A stretch of DNA of 64,000 nt from positions 1,578,501-1,642,500 of the forward strand of contig NZ_FPHO01000003.1 in NCBI RefSeq assembly GCF_900117455.1. The letters run 5' to 3'. The position numbers and the translations under genes are program-made. The notes under the pieces were generated by a model. It ran no database searches, was not told the origin of the DNA, and saw nothing but the letters and a program-made list of their open reading frames with translations. Shown one piece after another: positions 45,350-54,001 of the stretch. This stretch comes from Hyphomicrobium sp. CS1GBMeth3 (GTDB taxonomy: Bacteria > Pseudomonadota > Alphaproteobacteria > Rhizobiales > Hyphomicrobiaceae). Within the stretch, counting starts at the first letter, position 1, and each line of letters opens with the position of its first letter.

Positions 45350-46078
45350 TTAGCCGCCTCCCTGCGCCGGTTGGCTATCGTCCTGCGCAGTGCCTGACAA
45401 ATCGGCTTCCCGCAGGCTTGCGCCGTCGAAGGTCGCTTTGGTGAGGTTTGCGTTGCGCAGATTGGCTCTATCGAGCTGAGCCCCGGAAAAATCAGCGAAG
45501 CTTAGGTCGGCGCGCTCCAGGACGGCTTCCGTCATAATGGCCCTGGCAAATTTGGCGCCGCGCAGAACAGCGCCCGTTATGAGACCCTGATTGTCCCTTG
45601 GATTGAGCCCACCAAAGCGCGCGCCCGCGAGTTTGGCACCGGTAAAGTCGATGAAATCGAACTGTCCTTCGAGCCACGCGCGCTCGAGATTTGCGCCGCG
45701 GAAGATGGCGGCCTCGGACGCGGCTGGCACCATCGCCAAGAAGATGGAAGGACGGCGAATGCTGGCTTCCGTCAGGGTGGCATCGGTAAAGTTTGTGTTG
45801 GTGAGAATGGCGCGATCGAGAACGGCGCCGCTCATGTCGCAGCCGGACAAATTTGCCCCCGACAAGTCGGTGCCAAAGAGTGACGTCCCTTTCAACTTGG
45901 CGCGCTTGAAGTCGACGCCGGCGAGGTCAAGGTTGGCGAGATCCAGTCCCGACAGATCTGGCGGCTGATCTGGGGCCGCCGCAAACAGGCGGCTAACGAC
46001 CTCACGCGCATTGATGGTGTCTGCCTGCGCCGGCTGGCAGAAGCAAAGGGCAAAGAGGGCGAAGGCGATAGCTTTCAT
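45350..46078 (-). CDS. secreted pentapeptide-repeat protein
   Basis: The ATG at 46078 gives a signal peptide (MKAIAFALFALCFCQPAQAD); the frame further upstream is not used. Of 242 residues about 150 are A(D/N)LxX-type pentapeptides in two blocks, for example LSGLDLANLDLAGVDFKRAK and ADLSFADFSGAQLDRANLRN. A less regular part around residues 110-150 lies between them. This forms a right-handed quadrilateral beta-helix. The periplasmic location is inferred from the signal; the role is unknown. It ends close to the divergent region before the TetR pseudogene. Confidence 0.87.
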   Translation of the reverse strand: MKAIAFALFALCFCQPAQADTINAREVVSRLFAAAPDQPPDLSGLDLANLDLAGVDFKRAKLKGTSLFGTDLSGANLSGCDMSGAVLDRAILTNTNFTDATLTEASIRRPSIFLAMVPAASEAAIFRGANLERAWLEGQFDFIDFTGAKLAGARFGGLNPRDNQGLITGAVLRGAKFARAIMTEAVLERADLSFADFSGAQLDRANLRNANLTKATFDGASLREADLSGTAQDDSQPAQGGG

Positions 46079-46239
46079 GGATCCTAGGCGTTCGCTGTTG
46101 AATGAGGCACGATCGCTGCGTGCCGTTCCTGATCCTCGCAAGATGGTGCCCTTCGAGCGCCCGCGCCATAGCGGATCGCCCGAAGAACCTTGGGCGATTT
46201 GCACAATGATTGGACGAGACTGCCAATGCTTAGCCGCTG

Positions 46240-46902
46240 TCAGGTAGACTGAAGGCTCACGAGCGGCGCGATGAGGCCGTGCCGCATGCAGAAATAAACG
46301 AGGTCGATGTCCGATCCGACGCCAAGCTTGCTCTTAATTGCGTAGTGGTAATTGCCAACGGTCTTGGGTGCGAGCCGCAACGTCTCGGCGATCTCCTCGG
46401 TAGATTTGGCCTCGAGGATCAGCCCGAGAATCTCGAATTCTCGCGGTGACAGGGCTTCGAAGGCGTTGGCATCGCTCTTGAGCCGGCTGGTTGCCACGGC
46501 TTCGGAGATTTCCGGACAGAGCGCGGTCTTATTTTTTGCCACGCTTTCGATGGCGGCGACGAGCAGCTCCGGGTCGCTGCTCTTCGTGACATAGCCTTTG
46601 GCTCCGGCCCGGAATGCCTGCAGGGCATAGGCGGCATTGGCGTGCATGCTGAACACGAGAATGCGCGCGGCGGGATCCCACTGGCGGATCTGGCGGATGG
46701 CATCGATGCCGCCACGGCCCGGCATCGTGATGTCCATGATGACGACGTCAGGCGCCTTGGACTTATAGAGTTTGTAGGCGGTGTCGGCGTCTGCGGCTTC
46801 ACAGACAACCTGAATGTTTACATGCTCTTCGATGAGAGTCTGGTACCCCCGCCTGACTACGGCGTGGTCATCGACAAGCATCACGCGAATGGGCTGGTTC
46901 AT
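46240..46902 (-). CDS. NarL-family response regulator
   Basis: The 220-residue protein has a receiver domain (MLVDDHAVVRRGYQTLI, phospho-acceptor Asp in DVVIMDITMPGRGGIDAI, Lys in GYVTKSSDPELL). A LuxR-type HTH follows (LSPREFEILGLILEAKSTEE). It overlaps the histidine kinase gene by four bases (ATGA). The pair resembles the MoxXY/FlhSR type of two-component systems that control C1 oxidation in Paracoccus, but this assignment is only suggested by the methylotroph context. Confidence 0.9.
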   Translation of the reverse strand: MNQPIRVMLVDDHAVVRRGYQTLIEEHVNIQVVCEAADADTAYKLYKSKAPDVVIMDITMPGRGGIDAIRQIRQWDPAARILVFSMHANAAYALQAFRAGAKGYVTKSSDPELLVAAIESVAKNKTALCPEISEAVATSRLKSDANAFEALSPREFEILGLILEAKSTEEIAETLRLAPKTVGNYHYAIKSKLGVGSDIDLVYFCMRHGLIAPLVSLQST

Positions 46903-48323
46903 GCAGCTTCTTCTCCGCTTTCACGAACGGGAAAACTGACCCGGAGCTCAAAACCTTTGCCGTCGCGCTGGCCCGCGGCAAACGTTCCGGCGAGCGCGTA
47001 CACCCGTTCTCGGATGCCGACCAAGCCGACGCCGCCTGTGCCGTCGTGCGAAACGGCCGCGCTTTTCCCGTCGTCCATGACCGCAAGGTCGATGCGCCCT
47101 GCGCTGGTGGCGCCGTCGAATGAGTTTTCCATGATCACGGTCACGCTTTTGGCATTGGCGTGCCTAGCCGCGTTGTTTAGTCCTTCCTGCACGATGCGAT
47201 AGACGTGAGCTGATATCTCGGCCGGCAAATCATCAAACCTGCCGTTGGTCTCAAGGCTGAACGTCGTTTCGCCGTTGGCGAACCTGTTGTGGCCCTCGAC
47301 CAGGTTCTGCAAGCTCGTGACGAGTCCCAGATCGTCTATCTCGGGAGGCCTGAGGTAGGTCAGGGTCTCTCGCAGCGACCGCATGGTGCCCGAGGCGATG
47401 GTCACCAGTTCCTCGCTCTGTCTCGCGGCCGACGGTGCTGCATGCTGACAAGCCCTTTTAATTGAGGCTGCGAGCCCGTTCACGGCACTCAGCCTTTGCG
47501 CAACGTCATCGTGAAGTTCGCGCGCGATGTGGCGCCGCTCCTGTTCCTGGGCGTTTACGAGCTTACGGGCCAGTTCGGATCGCTCAAGTGTGGTCGTTTC
47601 GAGCCGGTGCGCCATGCCATTGAACACCTCGGCGATGCGGTTGAGCTCCGTCATCTTGAAGCGTGGCAACCGGTGCTCCAGATCGCCATCCGCGAGCCGA
47701 TTAAGGCCTGACAGGATTTCCGCGGTGGGCCGAAGCGAGCGTTCGATCGCCAAATACACAAGGAGGCACATGGCCAGGATCATGACCGCCGCGATTCCAA
47801 GAAGGCGCGACAGCTCGAGCCAGGCGCGCCCCGCGATGGCGCTGGCCTCCATCGTGGCGATCACTATTCCTTGCACCTCGCCCTTGTGCTGAAGCGGACG
47901 TTCAACGACCGATTGGCCCGGGAAGATCGTATACGCGTTGACGAACCAGTTTGGTGAAACCTGGCCGTGCGTATCCATACCCAGGCAGTTGGAGTAGGAC
48001 TTGCCACTCGCCTTGGCGACATATTGCAGACACTGGCCCGGGTGCAGCACGTAGGTGGCGATAACCTCCCAATCGGGAAATCGATCGGCGCGGTCTAATG
48101 CGGCGTCGATACGAATGAGTTGCAAACCGAGCTGTTTGACGACCGCAGCTGCCGCTTCTTCGTTTTGAGATGCTGCCTCACGTCCGACGTCGCGCAGGAC
48201 CAGTAGGGCACCCCCGGTCATGCAGAGCAAGGCAACCAGCAGGATGCGCCGCACCAACACCCATTTCAGGTCCAGTCCATCCGTACGCCGGGAACGCAGT
48301 CTGAAGACCGCGGAAAGCGACAT
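46899..48323 (-). CDS. HAMP-containing sensor histidine kinase of the NarX/HisKA_3 type
   Basis: The 474-residue protein has a membrane helix (ILLVALLCMTGGALLVL), a periplasmic sensor region (about 55-170), and a second helix (LGIAAVMILAMCLLVYLA). A HAMP domain (RPTAEILSGLNRLADGDLEH) follows, then the HisKA_3 box QEQERRHIARELHDDVAQRL with the phospho-accepting His, and VYRIVQEGLNNAARHANAKS. The C-terminal GGVGLVGIRERVYALAG completes the ATPase. The sensor part has two Cys (PGQCLQY, SNCLGMD) that could be redox active or form a disulfide. It has an AGGAGA ribosome site and is divergent from the DUF3280/DUF2380-like gene. Confidence 0.9.
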   Translation of the reverse strand: MSLSAVFRLRSRRTDGLDLKWVLVRRILLVALLCMTGGALLVLRDVGREAASQNEEAAAAVVKQLGLQLIRIDAALDRADRFPDWEVIATYVLHPGQCLQYVAKASGKSYSNCLGMDTHGQVSPNWFVNAYTIFPGQSVVERPLQHKGEVQGIVIATMEASAIAGRAWLELSRLLGIAAVMILAMCLLVYLAIERSLRPTAEILSGLNRLADGDLEHRLPRFKMTELNRIAEVFNGMAHRLETTTLERSELARKLVNAQEQERRHIARELHDDVAQRLSAVNGLAASIKRACQHAAPSAARQSEELVTIASGTMRSLRETLTYLRPPEIDDLGLVTSLQNLVEGHNRFANGETTFSLETNGRFDDLPAEISAHVYRIVQEGLNNAARHANAKSVTVIMENSFDGATSAGRIDLAVMDDGKSAAVSHDGTGGVGLVGIRERVYALAGTFAAGQRDGKGFELRVSFPVRESGEEAA

Positions 48324-48496
48324 GTTCGATCTCCTGCCTCAGATATGGTGAGCCTAGCGCCGAACGCGAAATAGGGAAATGGCGGCAAGGAAAGGTCGTG
48401 GAAAATGCCCAACCTCCCGGGGGCAACCCTCAGTGGCGGGATGCGGTTAATTGGGCTTTGCTTGGGGAAGGTTATTGATCCAAGGAGCGTCAACCA

Positions 48497-49024
48497 ATGA
48501 ACGTAACCAACATCCTCAAAGCTGCGACGGTCGCCCTGCTTGGCGTGGCTGCCGTTGCCGCCCTGGCAGGCGCCAGCAACGCCGCAGACGCGTACAACAC
48601 CGCCTTTTTGGGCGTCCACTTTCAGAACGACAATGAGATGTACGAGCCGACCAGCGATGCAGAGCGCAAACGTATCGAGAAGGTTGGACAGATCTTCACG
48701 AGCAAGCTCACGGAGTCGACCAAGTATCGCTTTGCCGATGTCGGTCCGGAGCTAAAGGCTCGGATCGCCGCCGGCCAAGCGCCCGGCGAATGCGGCGGCT
48801 GCGAAGTTGATTACGGCAAGGAGCTCGGCGCCGAGTGGGTCGCCTGGATCAATGTCCAGAAGGTGTCGAACCTGATCCTCAACATGAACGTCTACATTAC
48901 CGACGTTCACAACAACAAGATGGTCTTCGTCAGGAGTGTCGATATCCGCAACAACTCGGATGAAGGCTGGGAACGGGCAATCAACTATCTCCTCAAGAAC
49001 TATCTGCTGCCCGGCGTGTCGTAA
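48497..49024 (+). CDS. secreted DUF3280/DUF2380-like protein
   Basis: The 175-residue protein has a signal peptide ending near ASNAADA. The mature part contains NEMYEPTSDAERKRIEKVGQ, CGGCEVDYGKELGAEWVAWI and ITDVHNNKMVFVRSVDIRNN, which resemble the secreted DUF3280/DUF2380 proteins, a family with no known reaction. The CGGC motif could form a redox disulfide. An AAGGAG site precedes the ATG and a clear terminator follows. It is divergent from the two-component genes and could be their target. Confidence 0.65.
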   Translation: MNVTNILKAATVALLGVAAVAALAGASNAADAYNTAFLGVHFQNDNEMYEPTSDAERKRIEKVGQIFTSKLTESTKYRFADVGPELKARIAAGQAPGECGGCEVDYGKELGAEWVAWINVQKVSNLILNMNVYITDVHNNKMVFVRSVDIRNNSDEGWERAINYLLKNYLLPGVS

Positions 49025-49038
49025 CAAAGAAGGCGCTT

Positions 49039-49086
49039 GAGTCTGGCGGCGACCGCGATGGCGGGTCTGCCAGACTCGGCTTTTTT
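49039..49086 (+). terminator. rho-independent terminator after the DUF gene
   Basis: GAGTCTGGC (49039-49047) and GCCAGACTC (49069-49077) form a 9-bp stem, followed by GGC and six T. Confidence 0.85.
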
Positions 49087-49291
49087 GTCCCGCGACGGTG
49101 CCACCTCAAAGTTGTTCTCTATTGCAACCTGATGGACTTCACGCTTGACGGTCGTCCGGACCGTCCGGTTCCCCCGCAGGACTTCCAGCCCAGATCCGCG
49201 GTGAAGTATATTACTGAAGTGTCCGTCGTCAGGGTTTTCGGGACATTTGAGCGGCTGATCTAAGTGAGAGTCCGGCTCATCTGGTTGAGGC

Positions 49292-49588
49292 TTATGCTGC
49301 TGCGTTGATGGGTTTTCGGCGTCTCTGCTCGATGGTGCGTCGCTTGATATCTTCGCGTCGTTTGAGAATGCGAGCACCTCGCCCGAAGTAGACGTCAGCG
49401 GGCGTCAAGTTGTCCAAGCTCTCGTGATAGCGGCGGTGATTGTAGTGCTCGACGAAGCCGGCAACGCCCGCTCGAGGTCATCCGGCAGATAGTAGTTTTC
49501 AAGCAGGATGCGGCACTTGAGCGAAAGGTGCTAGCGCTCGATCTTGCCTTGGGTCATCGGGTGGTACGGCTTTCCTCGGGTGCCTTTC
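49292..49588 (-). pseudogene. remnant of an IS3-family transposase (C-terminal integrase core)
   Basis: Read on the minus strand the segment gives KGTRGKPYHPMTQGKIER, then a TAG where Trp is expected (ERWHLS), then HLSLKCRILLENYYLPDDLE, a frameshift, and GVAGFVEHYNHRRYHESLDN followed by LTPADVYFGRGARILKRRED to the stop at 49292. This is the end of an IS3-family orfB/integrase core. With one nonsense and one frameshift and no 5' part it cannot be active. No matching inverted ends could be defined. Confidence 0.85.
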
Positions 49589-50278
49589 TAAAGCCAGTTG
49601 GACGGAGAGTATGAGCGGCGGCGCGCGCGCGCGAGGCGGGGACCGTCACCATCTATCGGCCGCGGCTGATGGCGCGATCCAAGCTCCATCTCGAGGCCGA
49701 TCTGTCGGCACGCATCGACTCCGACATGGATGTCCGCGCGCGGCGTCGACACGCCGCCGGCCGCAGGCGCCGACGCGGACGTGTCCGTTGAGCCGAGCGC
49801 CAGAGGCGCCATCGGCGGACGCATCGAAACTGGGCCCTGCGCCACGGACCGGCGTTGGCGGCGGGATCGGCGTCGGTGGTGGCATTGGCGGCGGAGGCGG
49901 GCTCTTGTCACGCTGACGATAACGGTGGCGCCATATAGCCGCTAGAGTCATTCGAGTTCGTTCACCGGGCGTCCGCTCTTCACCTCGATACGGACTTACA
50001 CGGATCGGCGCTCAGGACACGCCGATTGATGGTCGCCGATGTCCGCAGATGCCGTCCACAGCATCACCAGCGGACATCCGCGAGACTACGACTGCCGCCT
50101 ATAGTTCCGTCCTCGAAAAAGTCCGCTGTTCGATCCTGAGAAATGCCACACCCAAGCTACAAGGCGTGTGCCGGGTGATCAAGGATTGCGCAACCGTACT
50201 TCGCCGAGAGCATTCTACTCGTTGGGTCAACCGACCTGCGTAGCAGATCTCATGCCATTTTGGCGTGGGCCATCAGGC
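49589..50278. other. region without supported genes, GC-simple and with a hairpin repeat
   Basis: A GCGCGCGCGC stretch near 49620 and a Gly-rich frame ending at 49916 (TGVGGGIGVGGGIGGGGG) are seen. The frame has no credible start region and switches composition, so it is not called as a gene. Confidence 0.4.
50038..50078 (+). repeat. hairpin intergenic repeat, copy 5 (diverged)
   Basis: GATGTCCGC (50038-50046) and GCGGACATC (50070-50078) are perfect 9-base arms, with an inner ATGC/GCAT stem. The GCGGAC core and stem position match copies 1 to 4, while the loop differs. Confidence 0.55.
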
Positions 50279-51511
50279 CTAGCGAGCCTCCGTTGCGCGT
50301 TCACGTGCTGGTGTCAGGTGAATGAGCGCGCCCTCGTCTTCAGCGACATTGTTTTTCTCATCGGCATCCTGGTGGTCTTTGAGAATGAACAGACTGCCAT
50401 CGCGCGCTTCGATGACGTCGCGAACCCGGAAGCCCATCCCGATGCGCTCCTCCACTTCCCCCTGATCATCCGATAGGCCCAACACGAACAGCGCTTTCGA
50501 CGACATTCCGCCCATCAGCGCCTTGCCCGTCCACGTCGGGAAGAGGTTGCCTTGGTAGAAAATCAAGCCCGAGGGTGAAATCGAGGGGTTCCACGACAGC
50601 ACCGGCGCTTTGAACTTCTGGTTGTCGCTGTGCGAGGGAATTTCCTTATCGTCATAGTGGCTGCCTTCGCTCACCAGTGGCCAGCCGTAGTTGGCGCCTT
50701 TCTCGATGACATTCACCTCGTCACCGCCCTTGGGGCCCATCTCGTGCTCCCAGATGATGCCCGTCTTAGGATCAATGGATATGCCAAGCGGGTTGCGGTG
50801 GCCGAGGCTCAGAATATCCTGCGAGCCTTTGCTCTGATCTGCGAACACCCGGTCCTCGGGAAGCGATCCGTTGTCATTGATGCGCACGATCTTTCCGACA
50901 TTCGCGGCCGGGTCTTGTGCAGGGTCGAAACGCTGCCGGTCGCCAGATGTGACAATCAGCTTGCCGTCAGGGGCAAACACGAGCTGTCCGCCAAAATGTC
51001 CGCGACCAACCGTCTTTGGCTGCTGCCGCCAGATGACCGTAACGTCTTTGAGCGCTGTGCCGTCGAGGCGGCCGCGCGCCACGGCGAGACCCTTCAGCGT
51101 CACGTCGTCAAGCTGCTGATACTCGCCCAGACGCGGATCGCCGGGATCTTTAGCCCCTGCAGGCTGCTGCTCAGCGGCTTCCACATAGGACAGATAGACG
51201 AGGTTGTTGGTCGAAAAGTCGGGATGCAGGGCAATACCGAGCAGACCACCTTGCGCGCGGTAGGCGACCTTGGGCACGCCGGCGAGGGGCTCCGACAGTG
51301 TTTTGCCGTCGAACGTGCGCACGGAACCCGTCTTTTCGGTAATGAGCAGCCGGTCGTCGGGCAACAACGCAAAGGACCAGGGATGATCAAGCTTGGTCAT
51401 CGTTTCGGCATTCAGTTTGCCGGCCTTTGTGACGATCGAATCGGCAGAGGCGGGAGAGAACATCGCCATCGCGGCCACCATCGACGCTTTGATGATTAGA
51501 TGAGATCTCAT
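50279..51511 (-). CDS. secreted PQQ-dependent aldose-type sugar dehydrogenase
   Basis: The ATG at 51511 is preferred over the TTG at 51523. The 410-residue protein has a signal peptide (HLIIKASMVAAMAMFSPASA). The soluble glucose/sorbosone dehydrogenase six-bladed propeller motifs are present: LDHPWSFALLPDDRLLITEK, GGLLGIALHPDFSTNNLVYL, HFGGQLVFAPDGKLIVTSGD, LGHRNPLGISIDPKTGIIWE and HEMGPKGGDEVN. It probably oxidises aldoses or related compounds in the periplasm with PQQ. It stands alone between unrelated genes. Confidence 0.92.
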   Translation of the reverse strand: MRSHLIIKASMVAAMAMFSPASADSIVTKAGKLNAETMTKLDHPWSFALLPDDRLLITEKTGSVRTFDGKTLSEPLAGVPKVAYRAQGGLLGIALHPDFSTNNLVYLSYVEAAEQQPAGAKDPGDPRLGEYQQLDDVTLKGLAVARGRLDGTALKDVTVIWRQQPKTVGRGHFGGQLVFAPDGKLIVTSGDRQRFDPAQDPAANVGKIVRINDNGSLPEDRVFADQSKGSQDILSLGHRNPLGISIDPKTGIIWEHEMGPKGGDEVNVIEKGANYGWPLVSEGSHYDDKEIPSHSDNQKFKAPVLSWNPSISPSGLIFYQGNLFPTWTGKALMGGMSSKALFVLGLSDDQGEVEERIGMGFRVRDVIEARDGSLFILKDHQDADEKNNVAEDEGALIHLTPARERATEAR

Positions 51512-51863
51512 CGCACAATCCAATCGCGGTCAGGAACGGCACCGAACACGCACGGCGTGCTAAGTCCGCAACGTTTCGTGGAAGCGAGGGTTCCGCTTGC
51601 GCTAGGATCCGGCATGGGTTTCGGTCAGCAAACTGACGCTCTAGACGTCTTGTTACTCGGGGTATGACCGCATATGGCAGACGTTGTTGCTTAGGCGGGT
51701 TGTCCCAGAAGCCGACATCACGGCATGAGTGTTCAGATACTCTGATGCCGCCTTGCTGGGGTCAGCTTTCTGGAGAGGAGCGGTAGACATTGGCCAAAAG
51801 TCCCGGAAGCAGGAAATGAGCGCTCCGGTGCCCCAGCCTTCCGATCTGATAGTCGGCGTATCC
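51512..51863. other. intergenic region between the sugar dehydrogenase and efflux operon
   Basis: No gene or clear terminator is seen in these 350 bases. Confidence 0.35.
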
Positions 51864-53012
51864 TCAGTCCAAAGTGCGTCGGAAGCGACGCACGGCGAAG
51901 ATCATGGCGATCAGCATGAGCGCCAGCAGGGCCAGCACCTCCAACAGCAGATCGTAGAAGTCCGCGCCCTTCAGCATGATCCCGCGCACGATGCGCATGT
52001 AATGGGTGAGAGGCAGGCACTCGCCAATGACCTGCGCCCATCCCGGCATGCCCGCGAACGGAAACATGAAGCCCGACAGCAGGATGTTGGGTAGGAAGAA
52101 CATGAACGACATCTGGATCGCCTGCAGCTGGTTCTGGGCGATGGTCGAGAACGTGTAGCCGATCGCCAGATTCGTGGCGATGAAGAGCGTGCTCAGAAGC
52201 GCGAGCAGCGCCGCGCTGCCGGTGATCGGAACCTCGAATACCAGCGTGCCGAAGGTGAGGATGAGCGCCGCCTGGATGAAGCCGATAAGGATATAGGGTG
52301 TGATTTTCCCGATCATGATCTCGAGTGGCTGGATAGGCATGGCGAGCAGGCTTTCCATCGTCCCGCGCTCGATTTCCCGGGTCACCGAAAGGGACGTGAA
52401 GATGAGCATCGTCATGGTTAGGATGACGCCGAGCAGTCCCGGAACGATGTTAAGGCTGGTGACGGCGGCCGGATTGTAGCGGCGATGCTGGCGGATCTCG
52501 AAAGCGGGCGCGGGCAGGGTGGTCTCCGGAAGTCCGCGATCACGTGCCAGCGCGGTGGAGAGGACGCCGTCCAGCGCGCCAAGGGCCGTGCCGGCGGCGA
52601 CCGGATCGCTAGCGTCGGCCGCGACGAGGAGCGCGGGCCTGTAGCCGCGGCGAACGGCACGCTCGAAGTTGGCCGGGATCTCGACGCCGAACAGCACGCG
52701 CCCAGACCGCATCAGCCGATCCATGTCGCCTTCCGAATGCACCACCTGGACCAGGTCGAAATAAGACGTGTTGCGTAGCGCAGCGATGATGGAGCGGCCG
52801 ACGGCAGTATCCTCGTAGGCGAGCACCGCGGTCGGCAGGTGACGCGGGGTCGTGTTGATAGCAAATCCGAACAGCGTGAGCTGCACAAGGGGAATGAAGA
52901 TCATGGTGCCGAAGGTCAGGCGGTCCCGCCGGAGCTGCACGAACTCCTTAATGAACACTGCCACTGCGCGCGAGATCGCGCCACCCCACCACCTAGTTGC
53001 ATCGCAGGTCAT
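51864..53012 (-). CDS. ABC-2 type transporter permease
   Basis: The ATG at 53012 overlaps the ATPase stop (ATGA); the frame continues upstream only as a shadow of the ATPase gene. The 382-residue protein has an N-terminal helix (TFGTMIFIPLVQLTLFGFAI) and a large extracytoplasmic part (about 60-190). A cluster of five helices at the C-terminus includes the ABC2 signature region TREIERGTMESLLAMPIQPL. This matches the YbhS/YbhR or YhhJ class of drug-export permeases. It is the last gene of the TetR-HlyD-ATPase-permease operon. Only one permease gene is present, whereas many related operons have two. Confidence 0.92.
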   Translation of the reverse strand: MTCDATRWWGGAISRAVAVFIKEFVQLRRDRLTFGTMIFIPLVQLTLFGFAINTTPRHLPTAVLAYEDTAVGRSIIAALRNTSYFDLVQVVHSEGDMDRLMRSGRVLFGVEIPANFERAVRRGYRPALLVAADASDPVAAGTALGALDGVLSTALARDRGLPETTLPAPAFEIRQHRRYNPAAVTSLNIVPGLLGVILTMTMLIFTSLSVTREIERGTMESLLAMPIQPLEIMIGKITPYILIGFIQAALILTFGTLVFEVPITGSAALLALLSTLFIATNLAIGYTFSTIAQNQLQAIQMSFMFFLPNILLSGFMFPFAGMPGWAQVIGECLPLTHYMRIVRGIMLKGADFYDLLLEVLALLALMLIAMIFAVRRFRRTLD

Positions 53013-54001
53013 CGGAAGTTGTCCTGAGATCTTGCCATCAGGTCGATGAACACGTCTTCCAATGTCGGAGAGGAGAGCCGCCATAGGAGATGCGGATCCT
53101 TGCCCATTTTTGCTGCCGTGGCGTCGAGAACCTCGGCGTCGCGTCCGGCGACGTGTAGGCTGGTGCCGAATGGGGCCACCATGTCGACGCCGGGCATTCC
53201 AGCCAGCGTGTCGGCGAGGCTGTTCAGCCCCGGGCCGCTGACGGTGTAGGTGCGCAGGCGCGAGGCCTCGATCACCTCGGGGATGCTGCCCTGCGCCAAG
53301 AGTTCGCCGTATGCGATGTAGGCTATCTCGTGGCAGCGCTCGGCCTCGTCCATGTAGTGCGTCGAGACCAGCACCGTCATGCCGCCCGCCGCGAGCTTGT
53401 GAATCTCGCCCCAGAACTCGCGCCGCGCTTTCGGATCGACGCCGGCGGTCGGCTCGTCGAGAAGCAACAGACTGGGGTGGGGTAGAATGCAGGCGCCGAG
53501 CGCCAGGCGCTGCTTCCAGCCACCCGAGAGAGTCTCCGCCAGCTGCAGCTCGCGCCCCTCGAGGCCGAGCCGCGCGATGGCCTGCTGTGCCGCTTCCTCC
53601 GGATCCGGCAACTCGTAGACGCGGGCCACGAACTCCAGGTTCTCCTTGATCGAGAGATCCTGGTACAGGCTGAACCGTTGCGTCATATAGCCAATGTGGC
53701 GCTTGAGCTTTTCCCGCTCGGCCAGGATGTCGTAGCCGAGGCACGTGCCACGCCCGGCGTCCGGTGTGAGGAGCCCGCAGATCAGGCGCAAGGTCGTCGT
53801 CTTGCCTGAGCCATTGGGGCCAAGAAACCCGTAGATCTGGCCGCGGCGCACGCGCAGGGACAAGTCGCGCACCACCACCTTGCTGCCGAACGACTTCGTA
53901 AGGCCCTCGACCTCGATGGCGTAGGGGCTGTCGTGCCGGTCGCCATTGGCGGGCCTGCGGTCGAAGATCGCGACGTCGCGCTCGTTCTCACTTCTCGGCA
54001 T
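53009..54001 (-). CDS. ABC transporter ATP-binding protein
   Basis: The 330-residue protein has a single nucleotide-binding domain with Walker A GFLGPNGSGKTTTLRLI, the signature LSGGWKQRLALGACI, Walker B LLLLDEPTAGVDPKARREFW and the switch His in VLVSTHYMDEAERC. The C-terminal ~90 residues form the accessory part usual for YbhF-type drug exporters. Related YbhF proteins often have two ATPase domains; here there is only one. The gene starts 14 bases inside the HlyD-like gene and ends overlapping the permease. Confidence 0.94.
   Translation of the reverse strand: MPRSENERDVAIFDRRPANGDRHDSPYAIEVEGLTKSFGSKVVVRDLSLRVRRGQIYGFLGPNGSGKTTTLRLICGLLTPDAGRGTCLGYDILAEREKLKRHIGYMTQRFSLYQDLSIKENLEFVARVYELPDPEEAAQQAIARLGLEGRELQLAETLSGGWKQRLALGACILPHPSLLLLDEPTAGVDPKARREFWGEIHKLAAGGMTVLVSTHYMDEAERCHEIAYIAYGELLAQGSIPEVIEASRLRTYTVSGPGLNSLADTLAGMPGVDMVAPFGTSLHVAGRDAEVLDATAAKMGKDPHLLWRLSSPTLEDVFIDLMARSQDNFR

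Noticed and set aside
49611-49916. Gly-rich frame ending TGVGGGIGVGGGIGGGGG
   Set aside because: Simple GC-rich sequence gives Gly or Pro runs in several frames; no ribosome site or signal peptide supports a gene.
53013-53744. Upstream extension of the ABC permease
   Set aside because: It is a shadow of the ATPase gene; the coupled ATG at 53012 gives a normal-length permease.
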